64,000 bases of DNA from Plantago elongata (GCA_036897095.1 JAYMSP010000102.1:19409-83408), one strand, 5' to 3'; shown: positions 11,760 through 24,460, numbered from the stretch's first letter. Numbers and translations: made by a program. The notes: generated by a model not told the origin, from the sequence alone.

Positions 11760-14700
11760 CAGGTCTACTGGACCAGGTGGGCCGTCATGTAGACGAAAAT
11801 TCTTTTCTTTTTTACGATTCATATTATTAGATTGACATTGTATATTTATACTGACAATTAAAGTTTTAACTTAAACCGATATATAATATCCAACAATTTT
11901 GTATAGTGGTTTATTTAAACCGAACGAACGAAAGCTTGTATGTTTGTGTTCGTCATACATCACATCTATTTATTCATGTTCAGTTCATTGTTCGTGTTCG
12001 ACAGCAAAAGAAAACCCTTAACATAAACAAAAATATTAAAAAGTAAAGGAAAACCATTTTGCAAGTCAACATAATCCCATAAGTTTAGGTACGCAGTGCA
12101 CAAAATAAATTAGATGTGAATTTTATAATTAATGTGCATTATCACTACTTACTACTTTATCTAGAATAAAATATATTTATTATAAATATAATTTGTTCAC
12201 GAACAGTTTATGAACTACAGAATAATAAATTTTATCTTCGTACTCGTTTATTAACTTACATGTTCACGAACAATTTAGATAGATTGAACTCGAATTGAAA
12301 CATTGACTGAATTTTTTCGTAAATTTTTATAAACATTCGTTTCGCTTACACACCTATAGCTTATCGATTGAATGGATTATTCAATAGTTTTGTTAAACCT
12401 TTTGATCTAACATTTTTAAAGTAACTTCTTTTACTCACATTCAACTCCGCTAACTATTTATCATTATCTTTATATCATACTACCTTCCCATTGCATTTTC
12501 AATCATATTAACAATTTAAAATCTATTAAATAACATTAATAAAAGTTAAACACAACACTTCTTTTTTACACACATTTCCGTTGTATATATTCAACTCCAG
12601 ATTAATGACTATTATGAATTCGTCCAACATTAACAAAGGCCTAATTTAAAAATTACATCTACATCCAACAACTTTTTCGCTTATATTATCTTCTCTTCAT
12701 AATTCAAAAAGTATATTAATATTAATTATTATAAAATTAGCCCATAGAACTTACTAATTCTTGTAAATTGATACCCAAAAGTTTTACGTATTAGCATTTC
12801 AACCCTTCTTTCCCACTACCATCTTCCACACCACACCACCATCTCTAACCACCAATTTCCACCACCTCCATCTTCTTCCTCCGTACATTTTCTCAAAAAA
12901 GACATCAATAAGTTGTCTTATTCCAACTACAGATTGAGTAATCAACTTTGCAAGATTATATGCGAGTACTACAATTTACCAACTTCAAGTTGGAAGATCA
13001 TTTCAACCATCCACTACTCACAATGTATGACAAGTTTATTTTGAGATAAAATAATTATCTCAATTGAATATTTCTTGTGTCGCTAGAAATTATAGTATCA
13101 CATATATACTTCTTTCAACTTCAGGTTGAAGAATATCTGATATGTTTATGTGCTTGGTGACATTACCATGACGTCATACATCATATTTTATTGAGTAATA
13201 TTTCATTCAATTATAATAAGTCATCTAAGTCTTTGAACCTTTACGAGATTACAAATTTCGTGTCATAGTAATGTGACCAAGAGAGTATAACCGGTAAAGA
13301 ATTAGTATCAAAAGTCATCTTCCAATGTCTTGAACTTGAGGTATAAAATAGCGTATTTGATCCATATATTGATGGATTTATCATGGTCCATCATATGTTT
13401 GCGGACATATATTTTAGCAACCAACAATTGTTGTACCACTTCGGGTGGCTATACTATAAAATATAAGATCAAGGGATCTTTGATAGTAAGGTATACATCT
13501 TTTGAGCTTTGAGCTTTCATCAATGATGAAGAAGAAATAAATCACATTTGCTTTATTTTTGCTTTATACTTGTCGTATATTCACTTTAGGAAATATTATC
13601 AACCGTTTCAATGCTATAAAGTATTGTAAAATATGAATGAATAATTTAATAAAATAAATAAAATTTACCTTCACCAATGACGAGACTATTATTTTGATTC
13701 TTATCCGCAAAAATGATATGATATGTTGATCGCAGATTCGCGATGTCTCATAGATCAAAACGACGATATCTCCAGCGAAGGTCAAGACAAAGGTGTCGTT
13801 AATATGCTGACAAAATTTGGGAACGATCCAATGACTAACGAATCTGGAGTCAATTTTACAAAAGGGTTGCACTGTGCAGAAAATCTATGCGAAATTGACC
13901 TTTTCCCTTCTCAGTTTATTCTTGGTCGTCCAATTTGATATGTATGTGGACATATATATTTTAACAAGGAAATCATCAATTGTTAGCCACCTCTGGTGGT
14001 TTTCAAAATTTTAAATTTTTTTGGGTCAAATATTCAAGTGAATGATAATTTGACATTCACTTCTTTCTCAATTATCACAACCTTCAAGAATTTTTATCTC
14101 ATATTCACCTCAAGAAATTATTTTGTAATTATCCCGTCAACAAATTTTCAAGAACATGTGTGAATATCATCCACCACTAACCAAAAATTCAAAGTGGTTA
14201 GATAATATAATATAGTGAGAAAAGAAAATTTATTAGTGTAAATAAATAAGTAAATTTTATTTTCACCAAACAATTTTCTCATCACTTTAATAATATATAA
14301 CTCGATTAATAGAAATTTAAGATTGATCAATACTCACATGAGTACATAAAAATTATCAAATATAAAATAAAGTAAAGTTAGGTAAGTCATTGTGAACCGA
14401 TACAAATAGAATAAATTTTAATTTATAAAAAGTAATGGAATGTTGAGGATAAAACTCCCTGCAAATCATGTCACCATTAATCATGTCATTAGGAGGAACT
14501 CGTTAGGAGGAACTGTGAATGATTTCTCATTTTCACGTGTTCCGTCAGCAGGTCCTGTACCCCCCTCCACCAATTGTAGGGATGCCACTAATCTAATGCT
14601 GCCAAACATGATAAGAATAGGAATGCCATATAAGAGGATGATGATCAACATGGCCCGCTGTTTTTTTTTTTTTTTTTAGCATGTGCAATGGAAATATATA

Positions 14701-15177
14701 TTGGTTGTATGATTTTGAATATAGATTGGTTAAGCACTATCGTGCAGATAATGCGTTAGAAATTATATAAATATTATAATAAAAAAAAAAATTAATAAGA
14801 ATAAAGAGTAAAATAATATTTTATTATTCTTGATACAAGTGTGTCATATATAGCCATACATTATTTATAAGTAACAGTATGAGATAATTTAATCTAATTA
14901 TAAATGATAATATTAGTGGGGCGGTAGAAATTACATGAGTTATAATGAAATATTATATTTGACCCACAGTGAATAAAAAATAGTAGAGGAGGTTAATGGA
15001 CATCTATTATCATATGATTTCACAACTTCTATATTTTAGTTTGGGTACAGTAAGTTAAGTCAAAATTTTGGGGGCCTTAATTAGTCAAATGCCTACATCG
15101 TATGCGATATGTCTCTGGCTAGCTATATTCCAGGTTACTACTTCCTGATGTCTTTTATGATTATGATCATGATGCAG
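11760..15177. other. Intergenic region, AT-rich
   Basis: No gene recognised. A diverged direct repeat of about 80 bp occurs at 13373-13452 and 13913-13997 (ATATG..TG.GGACATATAT, then a TGGTGG/GGGTGGC stretch). The open frames around 13564-13938 have no recognised domain. The last part, up to 15177, appears to be the 3' end of an intron belonging to the HSP70 copy. Confidence 0.5.
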
Positions 15178-16507
15178 ATGCAAAGCGATTGATAGGCCGA
15201 CGTTTCAGTGACTCAGTCATCCAAAGTGACATCAGTCTTTGGCCATTCAAGGTAGTTGCTGGGCCTGTTGATGAGAAGCCGATGATAGTTGCAACTTACA
15301 AAGGCAAGGAGAAACAATTTTCAGCTGAGGAAATTTCTTCCATGGTTCTGATGAAGATGAAGGAGACAGCTGAGGCGTATCTTGGAACTGTTGTTAAAAA
15401 CGCTGTTGTAACTGTTCCGCAGTTGAAATTGATTCCTTACATGATGATTTTTGCATTGAGACGGCTAAGAACGGCATGTGAGAGGGCAAAGAGGGTACTC
15501 TCGTCCACTACTCAAACCGCAGTTGAAATTGATTCCTTACATGATGATTTTTGCTCTACCGGCCATTACAAGAGCAAAATTCTCATCACCTAACAAGGAT
15601 CTGTTCAAAAAGTGTTTGGAACTGGTTGAGAAATGTTTGGGCGATGCTAAAATTAGTAAGCGCAATGTGCATGAGGTTGTTCTTGTTGGTGGATCAAGTA
15701 GGATTCCTACTGTCCAACAATTATTGTAGGATTTCTTCGACGGAAAAGAGCTTGTCAAGAGCATTAACCCTGATGAAGCTATTGCTTATGGTGCTTCTGT
15801 CCAAGCAGCAATCTTGAGTGGTCAAGGCAATGAGAAAGTACAGAGAGTAGTTCTTATGGACGTTGCTCCATTGTCCCTTGGTGTTGAAGTTCTTCCACAA
15901 ACGATGTATAGTTCCACGAAATACAACGATCCCTACAAGAAAGGAGACAGTTTTGATCACTACCTTTGATAATCAGACATGTATGTGCATCATGGTTTAT
16001 GAAGGTGAAAGAGCAAGAAGCATAGATAACAATTTACTTGGTTCATTTGAGTTAACTAGGATCCCTATTGCTCCAAGGGGAGTTTCTAAAGTGAGAGTGT
16101 GTTTCAACATTGATGTGAATGACATCTTCATTGTCTCTGCTGAGGATCTGACAAAGAGGAATACAAACAAAATCATAATCACCAATGATAACAGTAGGTT
16201 GTCAAAAGGAGAAATTGACAGGATGGTCATAGATGCTGAGAAGTACAAAAGGGAGGATGAGGAGTTCATGAAAATAGTGAAGGCTAGGAATTCTTTGAAG
16301 ACTTTTGCTTATAACATGAGAGATACAATTACATATGATCAGAATAATGCTTCTAAGTTTCAGGATGACGAAAATACAATCCTCATGAACGTGTTTGAGT
16401 CAACTAACGAATGGCTGAACGAGAATCAACATGTTGGGGCTGAAGTATATCAGGAGAAGATGAAAGAGGTCGAGCGTATTTGGAACACGTATGTTGCCAG
16501 GACTTGA
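15178..16507 (+). pseudogene. HSP70: HSP70/HSC70 pseudogene, exon 2 only, rearranged
   Basis: Reads as cytosolic HSP70 from [12 protein letters not shown] (around residue 73 of a normal protein) to near the C-terminus. It begins exactly after an AG acceptor (15176-15177), where plant HSC70 genes have their intron, and exon 1 is not found upstream; so it is a truncated DNA-level duplicate, not a spliced retrocopy. Lesions: loss of about 150 residues between NAVVTVP and [13 protein letters not shown], with a short copied filler at 15420-15455; a frameshift near 15558; an in-frame TAG at 15727-15729 replacing Gln in VQQLLQDFF; another frameshift with a small deletion near 15895. The substrate-binding part YEGERARSIDNNLLGSFEL and the helical lid remain readable. 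It cannot make a working chaperone. Confidence 0.93.
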
Positions 16508-17077
16508 GGTTTGTGGAGCAATGGTGGAAGATGGTAATTCGGCTCTGGGTAGTGCTTGAATTTGGTATTTATGTTCTGGGTAGTGTGCTTTATATTGTCT
16601 TTTGGTAATTAGTTAACAGTTTAAGATTTTGTACTCGTCATTATCCCAATCATCTTTTGCATATTACAGACTTGCGGTTTTAGTGTGCTTATGATGCTTG
16701 TTTGTAGTGTTTTATTAATGATTCAACTTCGTTTATATTGTTATGAAAAACAATCGGTATACATTCATATGAACATTCAACCAATGAGACATGCCATGCT
16801 TATTCAAGTTCCAATTCAGCCCATTTTATGGCGAACTAGAAGAATTAGACTATGAAACACGCAACACAATGACCGTCAGAGACCGCATAATACACTTAAG
16901 ACTTTCAATTCAGAACGAGCAACAACCCAGATGCTCTTCACAATGCCACAACTCAAAAGTATATACAACTCGCACAGCCAATAATAGTACAAAAAACCAT
17001 AATTGCAAATCCACAGTAACAATGAAACAACACACCTACTACAGAGGAGGTACTGAAAACTAAGCTGCCTCCCCCTT
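16508..17077. other. Short intergenic region
   Basis: Separates the HSP70 pseudogene (+) from the end of the membrane-protein gene (-). The right half is probably the 3' untranslated region of the latter. No feature seen. Confidence 0.5.
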
Positions 17078-20000
17078 TTAACCATGCCTACCACCCTCTA
17101 AACCAGGCTTGTCTCCTTCGAATCCATTACTACCTCCCGGCGTGTGCTCTTTCGTATAGACACGGTGCTTCCTCTCTCTTCCATATATCACCCAGAATAC
17201 TAGAGAGAGCAGTACTGCACTAGCAACCATTAACAAGCCCATATAAATCCACTGGCTGTACTTCCGCAGCCCAGGACAATACCTCGTTTCTATATCTGTG
17301 AATGTTTGTCTCACAAAAGTACAATCTTGCAGTTCAACAAGGAATGGCCCGTAGTGATACAGGCCAAAGCTAACATTCACACCAGCCGTCATTTGACCAT
17401 AAATAGACGGAGTTAGACGTCCTGTTGTTGTGCATACTCCACTTGGTGATGCTTGACATACATATCCACTCCAAACCTGTATCATGGTTCATGGGGAACT
17501 AGAAGATTAGTAAGGTTGTGGATTGAATCTGATTGTTAGTTGTGTAATAGCTCATCAGGCCAAAATGTGGAGTAAATTACAGAATCTATCTCTCAGCATA
17601 TTTGAAAAACCAAAAGTCTGGAAGAACTTCACGGATACCTGTGTGGCATTGTTTAGGTCAACTTCGCCAGGTGAACAAGCTCGATCAGTAAGGTCGGGGT
17701 TAAATGGATTGCAGAGGCTTGGCACAAGGGGACCTGATTGATTGAAGTAGAGTGGCACGATGCTTGGTGCAAAATTGATGTTAGAGATATTACTGATGAC
17801 TGTATTCATCAAATTCACTAATTGGGATGTTGCTTCCTTGCTTCTTGTCAAGGTTTCTTGTGCAGTGGCATTATCAACACAAGGTAAGATATCGTCGAGA
17901 GCTGTATGGGCAGTAGGATTTTGGACCCACTGATCCATAGCTACACAGGTATCTCCAGTCACACTATATTAAAACATGAAATTCAATTAATCTCCTAATC
18001 AATTTTTTAGTAGAGTGATGTCAAGAAGCAAACTAATAATGAAATCTCCTAAGCAAATCATATCAGAAAACCTCCAGACATTGTTCCCAAAAACCTCCTT
18101 TCGGAATTGGAACAGTTTAAGGAGCAAAATAAATAATTAAGCAGAAAGAAAAAGAATCCAAATAATTGTTTGGTCATATACGTGGTAACACAACAGCTGA
18201 ACATACTTGTGAAGGAGGAGAAAAATGCCACAGAGTATGAATGTTCCAGTAACAAGAATCCATCCAGTAATCACCAAGCTGCAACAAGTAGAACTAATTC
18301 AGGCTCATGAAAACATTTGCAGATCAAGTTTAGGTTATGTGTCCATGTGTGTGTTTGTGTGCGGTATGTATAGTAGTATTACATGTGTGTTTTCGAGTGT
18401 GCGAGGGGAAAGAGAGAGAGAAAGACAGTATGTAGCATTTGTAAGAAAATAGTGGTCTTACATGTAAACTAGAAACTGCATGCCAAACATGGAGAAAACT
18501 GAAAGTAAAAATCTCCAAGTCAGTTCAGAAAGGTCAAAAATGGCAAGAACAAGTTCAAAATCCTTAGTACTTCATACTGTATAACTTAAGATATCAGAAG
18601 AAGGCATACCGAATCCAAGGAATGTTAAAAGGAGCATAGCAGCAGAGAGCACAATAAGAGCCACTCTCCTGCAAGAAACCAAAAAAGTCAGCAATTTTAT
18701 TTCTGCCGAATTAACGAACTGGAAAATCTGAATTCAAATAATAAGTTACATACACTGATCTAATCAGATCTTTTATCTTTTCTGAATTATCTTGAGTTTT
18801 ACTGGAAAGCGTTCCGGCAGCAGAGCTTATCTTGGCCTGAATATCATCAATATCTGCTTGTACATTTTGACCCATAGGAATTTGATCAATATTGGTTTGC
18901 TTGGCTGCAGCAAGATATCCAGATACATTCCTAAGATTCTCGGAAGTGAGATCAGCCTGGCTAACAACATATTCCAAAGTGTTTATAGTACTGCTATTGA
19001 ATTTTCCCTGGCCGATGTATAGGACAATGCATCCAATGCTGAGGAGGTAAGAATTAAACATCAGTTAATAAATAAATTCAGTAACCACATGGGGTTGGGG
19101 GGAGGGGGAGCGAGCGTACATCGAGGCAATAGTGAAGAGTATGAGAAGTATCAGGGAGAGTGCATAAGCTGTTCGAGAATAGCCATAGGGCGCCTTTCGA
19201 CAGCAACAGTGTCGGAGACAGATGATAACCAAGCAGAGCGCGAAGAAGACAAACCATATTGCCGCAACAAGAAAGAAAGGAGCAGCTGTGTAACCAACGG
19301 ACTGCAATAAACATCAATGTACGAGGATGAGAGATGAGGGGTATAAAGAATCATCTGACAATCAGCAGCTCAACGTTAGACGTCCAGTATGTTTGGACAT
19401 ATACTGAATTATGTACATGTATGACCACCACTCATAAAGTATAAGAACAGTTATGAACATAATTGATGCGGGCAAATGGTAGTTACATCCACAGAGAAAA
19501 CACACTGAATATAAATGCAAGGATGTACCAGTGAGAATTTGCAGAATTGCATTACACAAACAAGTAGTGAAATTTTTTTGTCATAATAACTTTCTGCATC
19601 TAACTGCACAATCTCCTGTCAAACACTGGGAAGGTGCACATATTCACAACAATATGCTGGACTGGAGACATTAAACAGCAGAAGACAATTTTGCCTTTTC
19701 CACATCGCTGGAATTAAAATGAAGCTTAGGTAATCACGATTCATGACATCAAGATTGCAACACCATAGAGTTTATGTTTGACACTAAATGTCCTGCAGCC
19801 TGCAGGACTTGAAAATCAACTCCTAAATGGCATACCTCCAAAGCCTTAATGCCAAATCAGAGTATCAAAAAAAGGTAAGACATGCATGCATCATACCAGT
19901 GACAATACACAATATATAAGAAAAGAAGTGTTTAAATAAGTACCGGGAAAGAATTTAGCAATGCTTTTAACAAATCAAGAAGAAGAAAACATGTCCATTA

Positions 20001-21100
20001 TCCATAATTTCGTGAATTCTGCACGAAGCAATTAGTTTTAGAAGAATACACAACCTCCACAGATTTGGGTGCAATATCATACTGGTTGGTGGTATTACAG
20101 AGTAAAATAGTCAAGGTTCAAACATAAACTAATGCTGCATATCTCAGACAAACATTATCTCCAACTGTTGTACAAGGACCACAACCCAGGCCCATGTAGG
20201 AAAAAAAAAAAAAACTACAGTACGGAACAATATCAAGCAGATGGCGACTATCACATGTTCACACAAGACATTGCAAATTGCCATGGCACTAAAATAAGAT
20301 TTGTTGTTGAGGGTCCTTGTATATTTCCTGGTGGAGTTACATCCTTAATCCTGATGATGAGATTTTGGATCCATTAGTTCACCTAACCAGAAATAGAAAA
20401 CTGTCTTTGTCTACATGTCCCATGTGATGACCATTAAACCCACTCCTCATCACAGATAGCTTCATAACCTCAAAACTTAGTGCTCAAGTTCAGAAAATCT
20501 AGGACAGATCAATACAATCCAGCACACTTTTCCTTTATAAGAAAATAAATTGGGGAAAAAGATAATTTAAAAAAAAAAAAAAAAAGCACAAGCAAGTTGG
20601 GCTACATACACAGTCAATACAGAAAAAACTCAGAAAGGGGCATAAAGACAAGAAAAAGGTACTGGGTTTAGTAAAATTGAAATGTTTGAAAACTTACAGT
20701 CCAGTAATGGCGATTACTGATATTCCAACCACCTGTATATCTTCTAAAACCATCAAAAGGGTCTTCCCTGTTAGTTCTCAGAGCAGCCAAGACCAGAGTC
20801 GAGTTCACTTGTTCAACACTCGTGTTATCAGCAAGATGCCTCTCACTTCTGCTCCAAGATACAACCAACACATTTCTGCCTTCACCAACTTCACCTGCAA
20901 AATTTCATTTCCCAACAAAGTCTTAAACGAAAAGATAACCCAAAAGGCAAAAAGGGCCGACGATGCCCGACTGGATTAGTCGCTTAATCAGTTTAAACGA
21001 GAAGGATAAACCACCACTTACTCGAACAGGACAAAGGTGTGCAGAAAGCAAGCAGGAAAAGAGTAGAAAGGGAGAAAAACAGGGTTCTGTAACATAACAT
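17078..21100 (-). CDS. Multi-pass plant membrane protein, uncharacterised five-span family
   Basis: Nine exons on the minus strand: 21100-21022, 20894-20698, 19301-19120, 19038-18754, 18668-18610, 18498-18462, 18278-18207, 17963-17639, 17476-17078. Total 1635 nt, 544 residues, all phases consistent. A signal peptide (MLCYRTLFFSLSTLFLLAF) is followed by an outside segment with FDGFRRYTGGWNISNRHYW. Membrane spans lie at about 97-121, 137-163, 250-272, 280-303 and 488-511. Between spans 2 and 3 is a helical loop. Between spans 4 and 5 is a large loop rich in Cys and N-glycosylation sites, with NATAQETL and NFAPSIVPLYFNQSGPL. The C-tail is Gly-rich and charged. I recall homologues such as Arabidopsis At2g12400 and At2g25270, annotated only as transmembrane or plasma-membrane fusion-like proteins. 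The order of spans and loops resembles tweety or prominin proteins, but that is inference. Confidence 0.88.
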
Positions 21101-21500
21101 TGCTTGCTTGTAATCGAAACAAAGTGTGAAAATGGTGATGGAAAGTTTGGAATTTTTTACCCTCAGGTTGATGAAATTGAATTGGTGAGGGTTTAGAGAG
21201 TCAGATTTTGTACTAAAGATTGATTGTTGAGCTCGAAATTATGCGGTTTTCGAGACGAGAGAGAATAATTGGATGATTTGTCTGTGAAAAGAGGCTGGCT
21301 GATTATGGTTTAGAAGTGTGTTTTCGGTGCATAATCTCACACCATGTACTTACATCATAAATTAATAAAGTTTACCATTTTTTTATTGGGCACATATTCC
21401 ATATGACAACTAACTACACATGACAATAGCAATTTATTTTTGTATCATGCATTTTCATATTTGAATAATTTATTTAAACTTTTTATCCACAATTGTATAT

Positions 21501-21673
21501 TTTTTTAAGATACGATATTACAATTACAATACTTCATCGAGTAAATATTTATTATCAATAACCTTTATATATATATTACATATGACAAATATTATTAATT
21601 TCGAGAAATCAAACCCATAACCTTTTGATTACGGGTATCTCAGGTTGCCATCCGACTATGCATACTTTTGACC
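21501..21673 (-). mobile_element. tRNA-derived SINE, minus orientation
   Basis: The right end reads, on the minus strand, as a tRNA-like head with a degenerate A box and a B box (GGGTTTGATTTC, 21606-21617). The left end is a T run, i.e. the A tail. Its head matches the SINE at 27101-27294 along about 70 bp, including the closing CTTTTGAC/CTTTGAC, so both belong to one family. A short AATTGTA match on both sides (21491-21497 and 21678-21684) may be the worn target duplication. Confidence 0.7.
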
Positions 21674-22204
21674 CTAGAATTGTAAGACCTTGAATTTTTT
21701 AAATGGAGTGTTTTCGAATAAATAATTAATCTAAAAATATCACATTAAAATAGGAAAGCAAGATGAGAATAACATAAAATATGTAATCATAGACATATGA
21801 GTTGAGCACGTATAATTGTACTCATTCGTTTAGGGAAGCTTCATTAATTAATGTTGTCATATAATTTTATATAAATTTAAAGCAACAATAAATGTAAAAG
21901 ATGTACCATGCTATTGGGCATAGAATTTGAGTTCACAATTACATTTTTATGTCAAATAACTTATATAAAAATTCAATTAGAATCCAAACAATTCAATTTC
22001 AAATTTATATTAAATAGTTCGAACTTTGTGTTTAAAACTAATAGTATTTATTATTTATTCAATTTAGCCAGTGTGGAGTGACTTATAACAACGGAAAGAG
22101 TATTTTGGACTTTTACAATTTTGCCACAATAGAGAAGATATGATTCGTTCTTTTTAGTCTTACCGTAATGTGGCTCAACTCTATAGTAGGTCTTAGATAG
22201 AGCA

Positions 22205-22455
22205 TCTTCTCTTCAACTGAAAATCACTTCAGTTCAGTCCAGTTCAATCTAGTTCAATTCAGTTTAGCTCGACTTAGGTTGTGTTCTCTTCAACTAACAT
22301 TTACTGAACTGAACTGGATTGAATTGAAGTAAAGTATAAATTATAACTAAGCCGAGTTGAACTTAACTGAACTGAAGTGATTTTCAATTGAAGAGAACAC
22401 AACCTTAATTATAATTTATACTTTACTTCAGTTTAATTTAGTCCAGTTCAATTTA
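22205..22455. repeat. Interleaved inverted repeats; MITE with AGGTTGTGTTCTCTTCAA ends
   Basis: An inner element at about 22275-22407 has 18-bp inverted ends AGGTTGTGTTCTCTTCAA. In addition, 22208-22238 (TCTCTTCAACTGAAAATCAC...) pairs with 22363-22395, and about 22300-22346 pairs with about 22405-22455. The order is therefore A-B-A'-B', not a simple hairpin. The sequence is dominated by AGTTCA/TGAACT motifs. It looks like two overlapping or nested copies of one MITE family. Confidence 0.75.
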
Positions 22456-24169
22456 ATTCGGTTCAGTTCAATTCATTTAAATTAAATTCAATAAATTTCA
22501 GTTGAAATTATGGTTGGGACCCTCTTCAAGTCATCATAATTAGAATTTGACAACTTAACATGCGAGCTAGGGGCTTCATAATTTATCTTAATTATGCGTT
22601 TTATCGTCTGTAAAAACCAGCCATAAATGATAAAACATATAAAATATTACGACAGCTTTCTCTATGCTTATTTACCATCAACCCACCATTTATAATCGAA
22701 AAATATTATAAAGTAAGAATACATATATTATTAACAAAATTATCAACTGAAATGATGTGAAAATCTCCAACTGTTATACTTCAAATGCACACTAGATAAA
22801 ATTCTACCGTCTAACGTAATAATCTAAAAATTATAAAAACCAAATTACATGCAGATGAATCTAACAAATTTACTTATTCATATTTTATGTTCAACCCACC
22901 CACATGCAGTCGAGAGAATTGCACTTTATGACCTGTAATTCACAATCCTCTTTGATTTTGATCCTTATTTTATAAGTTTTATACATGTCATCTCCAATTC
23001 GTATTGTACATCGTATAACGTACGTATTTGGTCCTCTTACCTCATACGGAAGCCTAACAACCAGCACCAAATCACTCCAAATCATCGCTACATCATTATT
23101 TAAAATTAATTTTCACTTTATTTCTTCTCCATCCTCCTCATCCTCCTTTAAGACTCCATTGAAGAGCTTGAAACTTAAGATTTCATGACCATGGAGCTTC
23201 CGTTTCTATGGATTGTTGGAACAATGATACCATATTCATAAATCTAACGTGCTATATCCATACCTCAAACGAATTCACTTCTATAATCTTTTCTCCAAAT
23301 TCATTTTTCATTTTTTTTTAATTTCTTACATGGTCCCATCCAATGGAAGCTCGATGTGGAGCCGCTCCAGATCAGCGAGCTTCCATGAGAAGCTCAACTG
23401 TTGGAGCTTCTATGGTTGGAGCTCCAAGCTCGATCCATGGAGCTTCAATGGTAGTAATTAGAAAAAAAAATCACAAATTTGGTGATTTTTTTATTAACAT
23501 GTTGATATTATTTATATTGAATTCAGAATTTAACTTTTTTATGCTTAGAATAATTTTTTAATTTTTTTTGGGTTTTAATTTTTTATTATTATTAAATTCA
23601 ACTATACCGTTTTTTTAATGAGAATACAACCGAAATTAAGGAGATCTTGTTATGTGTCCAATTAAATATATTTAGATAAAATTATGAATTATATTTATAA
23701 AATATAAAAGATAGAACTAAAATTAAAAAGGGCGGTGACGTAGAGGACAAAAAATACAATTATCTCGTTTAAGACCACATAAGTATTTAGAATAGTTATA
23801 GGTCACGGTCACGGCCCACAACATCAAACAAAGTCTTGCCGCGCGTTTAAACGGCTCGTAATTCGAACAAGAACACCTTAAATTACGTGCTCTGTTCATT
23901 TTTCACTTTTGACTTTCTCTCCCTTACTCGATCGATGGTTTTCATCTTGATCAAAGTGGGGAACGATATTCTAAGTGCTAAATTTATTATATTTAAAACT
24001 TAAAGGGGACAATTTTTTAAGATATTTAATATATACAATCTACCATAATATATATTTAAAACCTCCAAACAAATTAAAAATCGTTATTTCATTACAAATA
24101 ATATAATTTACTACAAATTAATAATCTCTATCATAAATTTCTAATCAGTAAATTTAAATATTTCTTGAG

Positions 24170-24460
24170 TTGGTTTAGGTCATGTTATCTTCAACTGAAG
24201 TTCATTTAGTTTAATTTAAAACTACTTAGTTATATTAGACATAAGGTAGTGGTGCAGTTGAATGGAACTTGAGTGGAAAGGAGGTGCATGGTTCGATCCG
24301 ACAGAGACATAAATTGATTTGAATTAGTATATACGTGGTTGATATAAAAATAATACTGTGAGTATTTGTAATCTTTATCATTTAAAAAAATTACTTAATT
24401 ATATTTTATATTATTTAGTTCAATTTAATTAATTTGAATTTAAAATAATATAACCTCAGT
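24170..24460. mobile_element. Second copy of the AGTTCA MITE, split by a SINE
   Basis: The left part GGTCATGTTATCTTCAACTGAAG (first bases near 24178) resembles the end of the 22.2-kb MITE family, and the right part near 24450 ends ATAATATAACCTCAG. The middle is interrupted by the SINE at 24237-24391. Confidence 0.55.
24237..24391 (+). mobile_element. tRNA-derived SINE with target-site duplication
   Basis: About 155 bp with an A-box-like region (TGGTGCAGTTGAATGG), a B box GGTTCGATCC at 24290-24299 and a short A-rich tail. It is flanked by TACTTAGTTATATT (24223-24236) and TACTTAATTATATT (24392-24405), a 14-bp duplication with one mismatch. It sits inside an older MITE. Confidence 0.82.

Noticed and set aside
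15189-15593. Intact short HSP70-like gene
   Set aside because: The frame is a by-product of the deletion and filler and ends at a frameshift; downstream HSP70 sequence continues in other frames.
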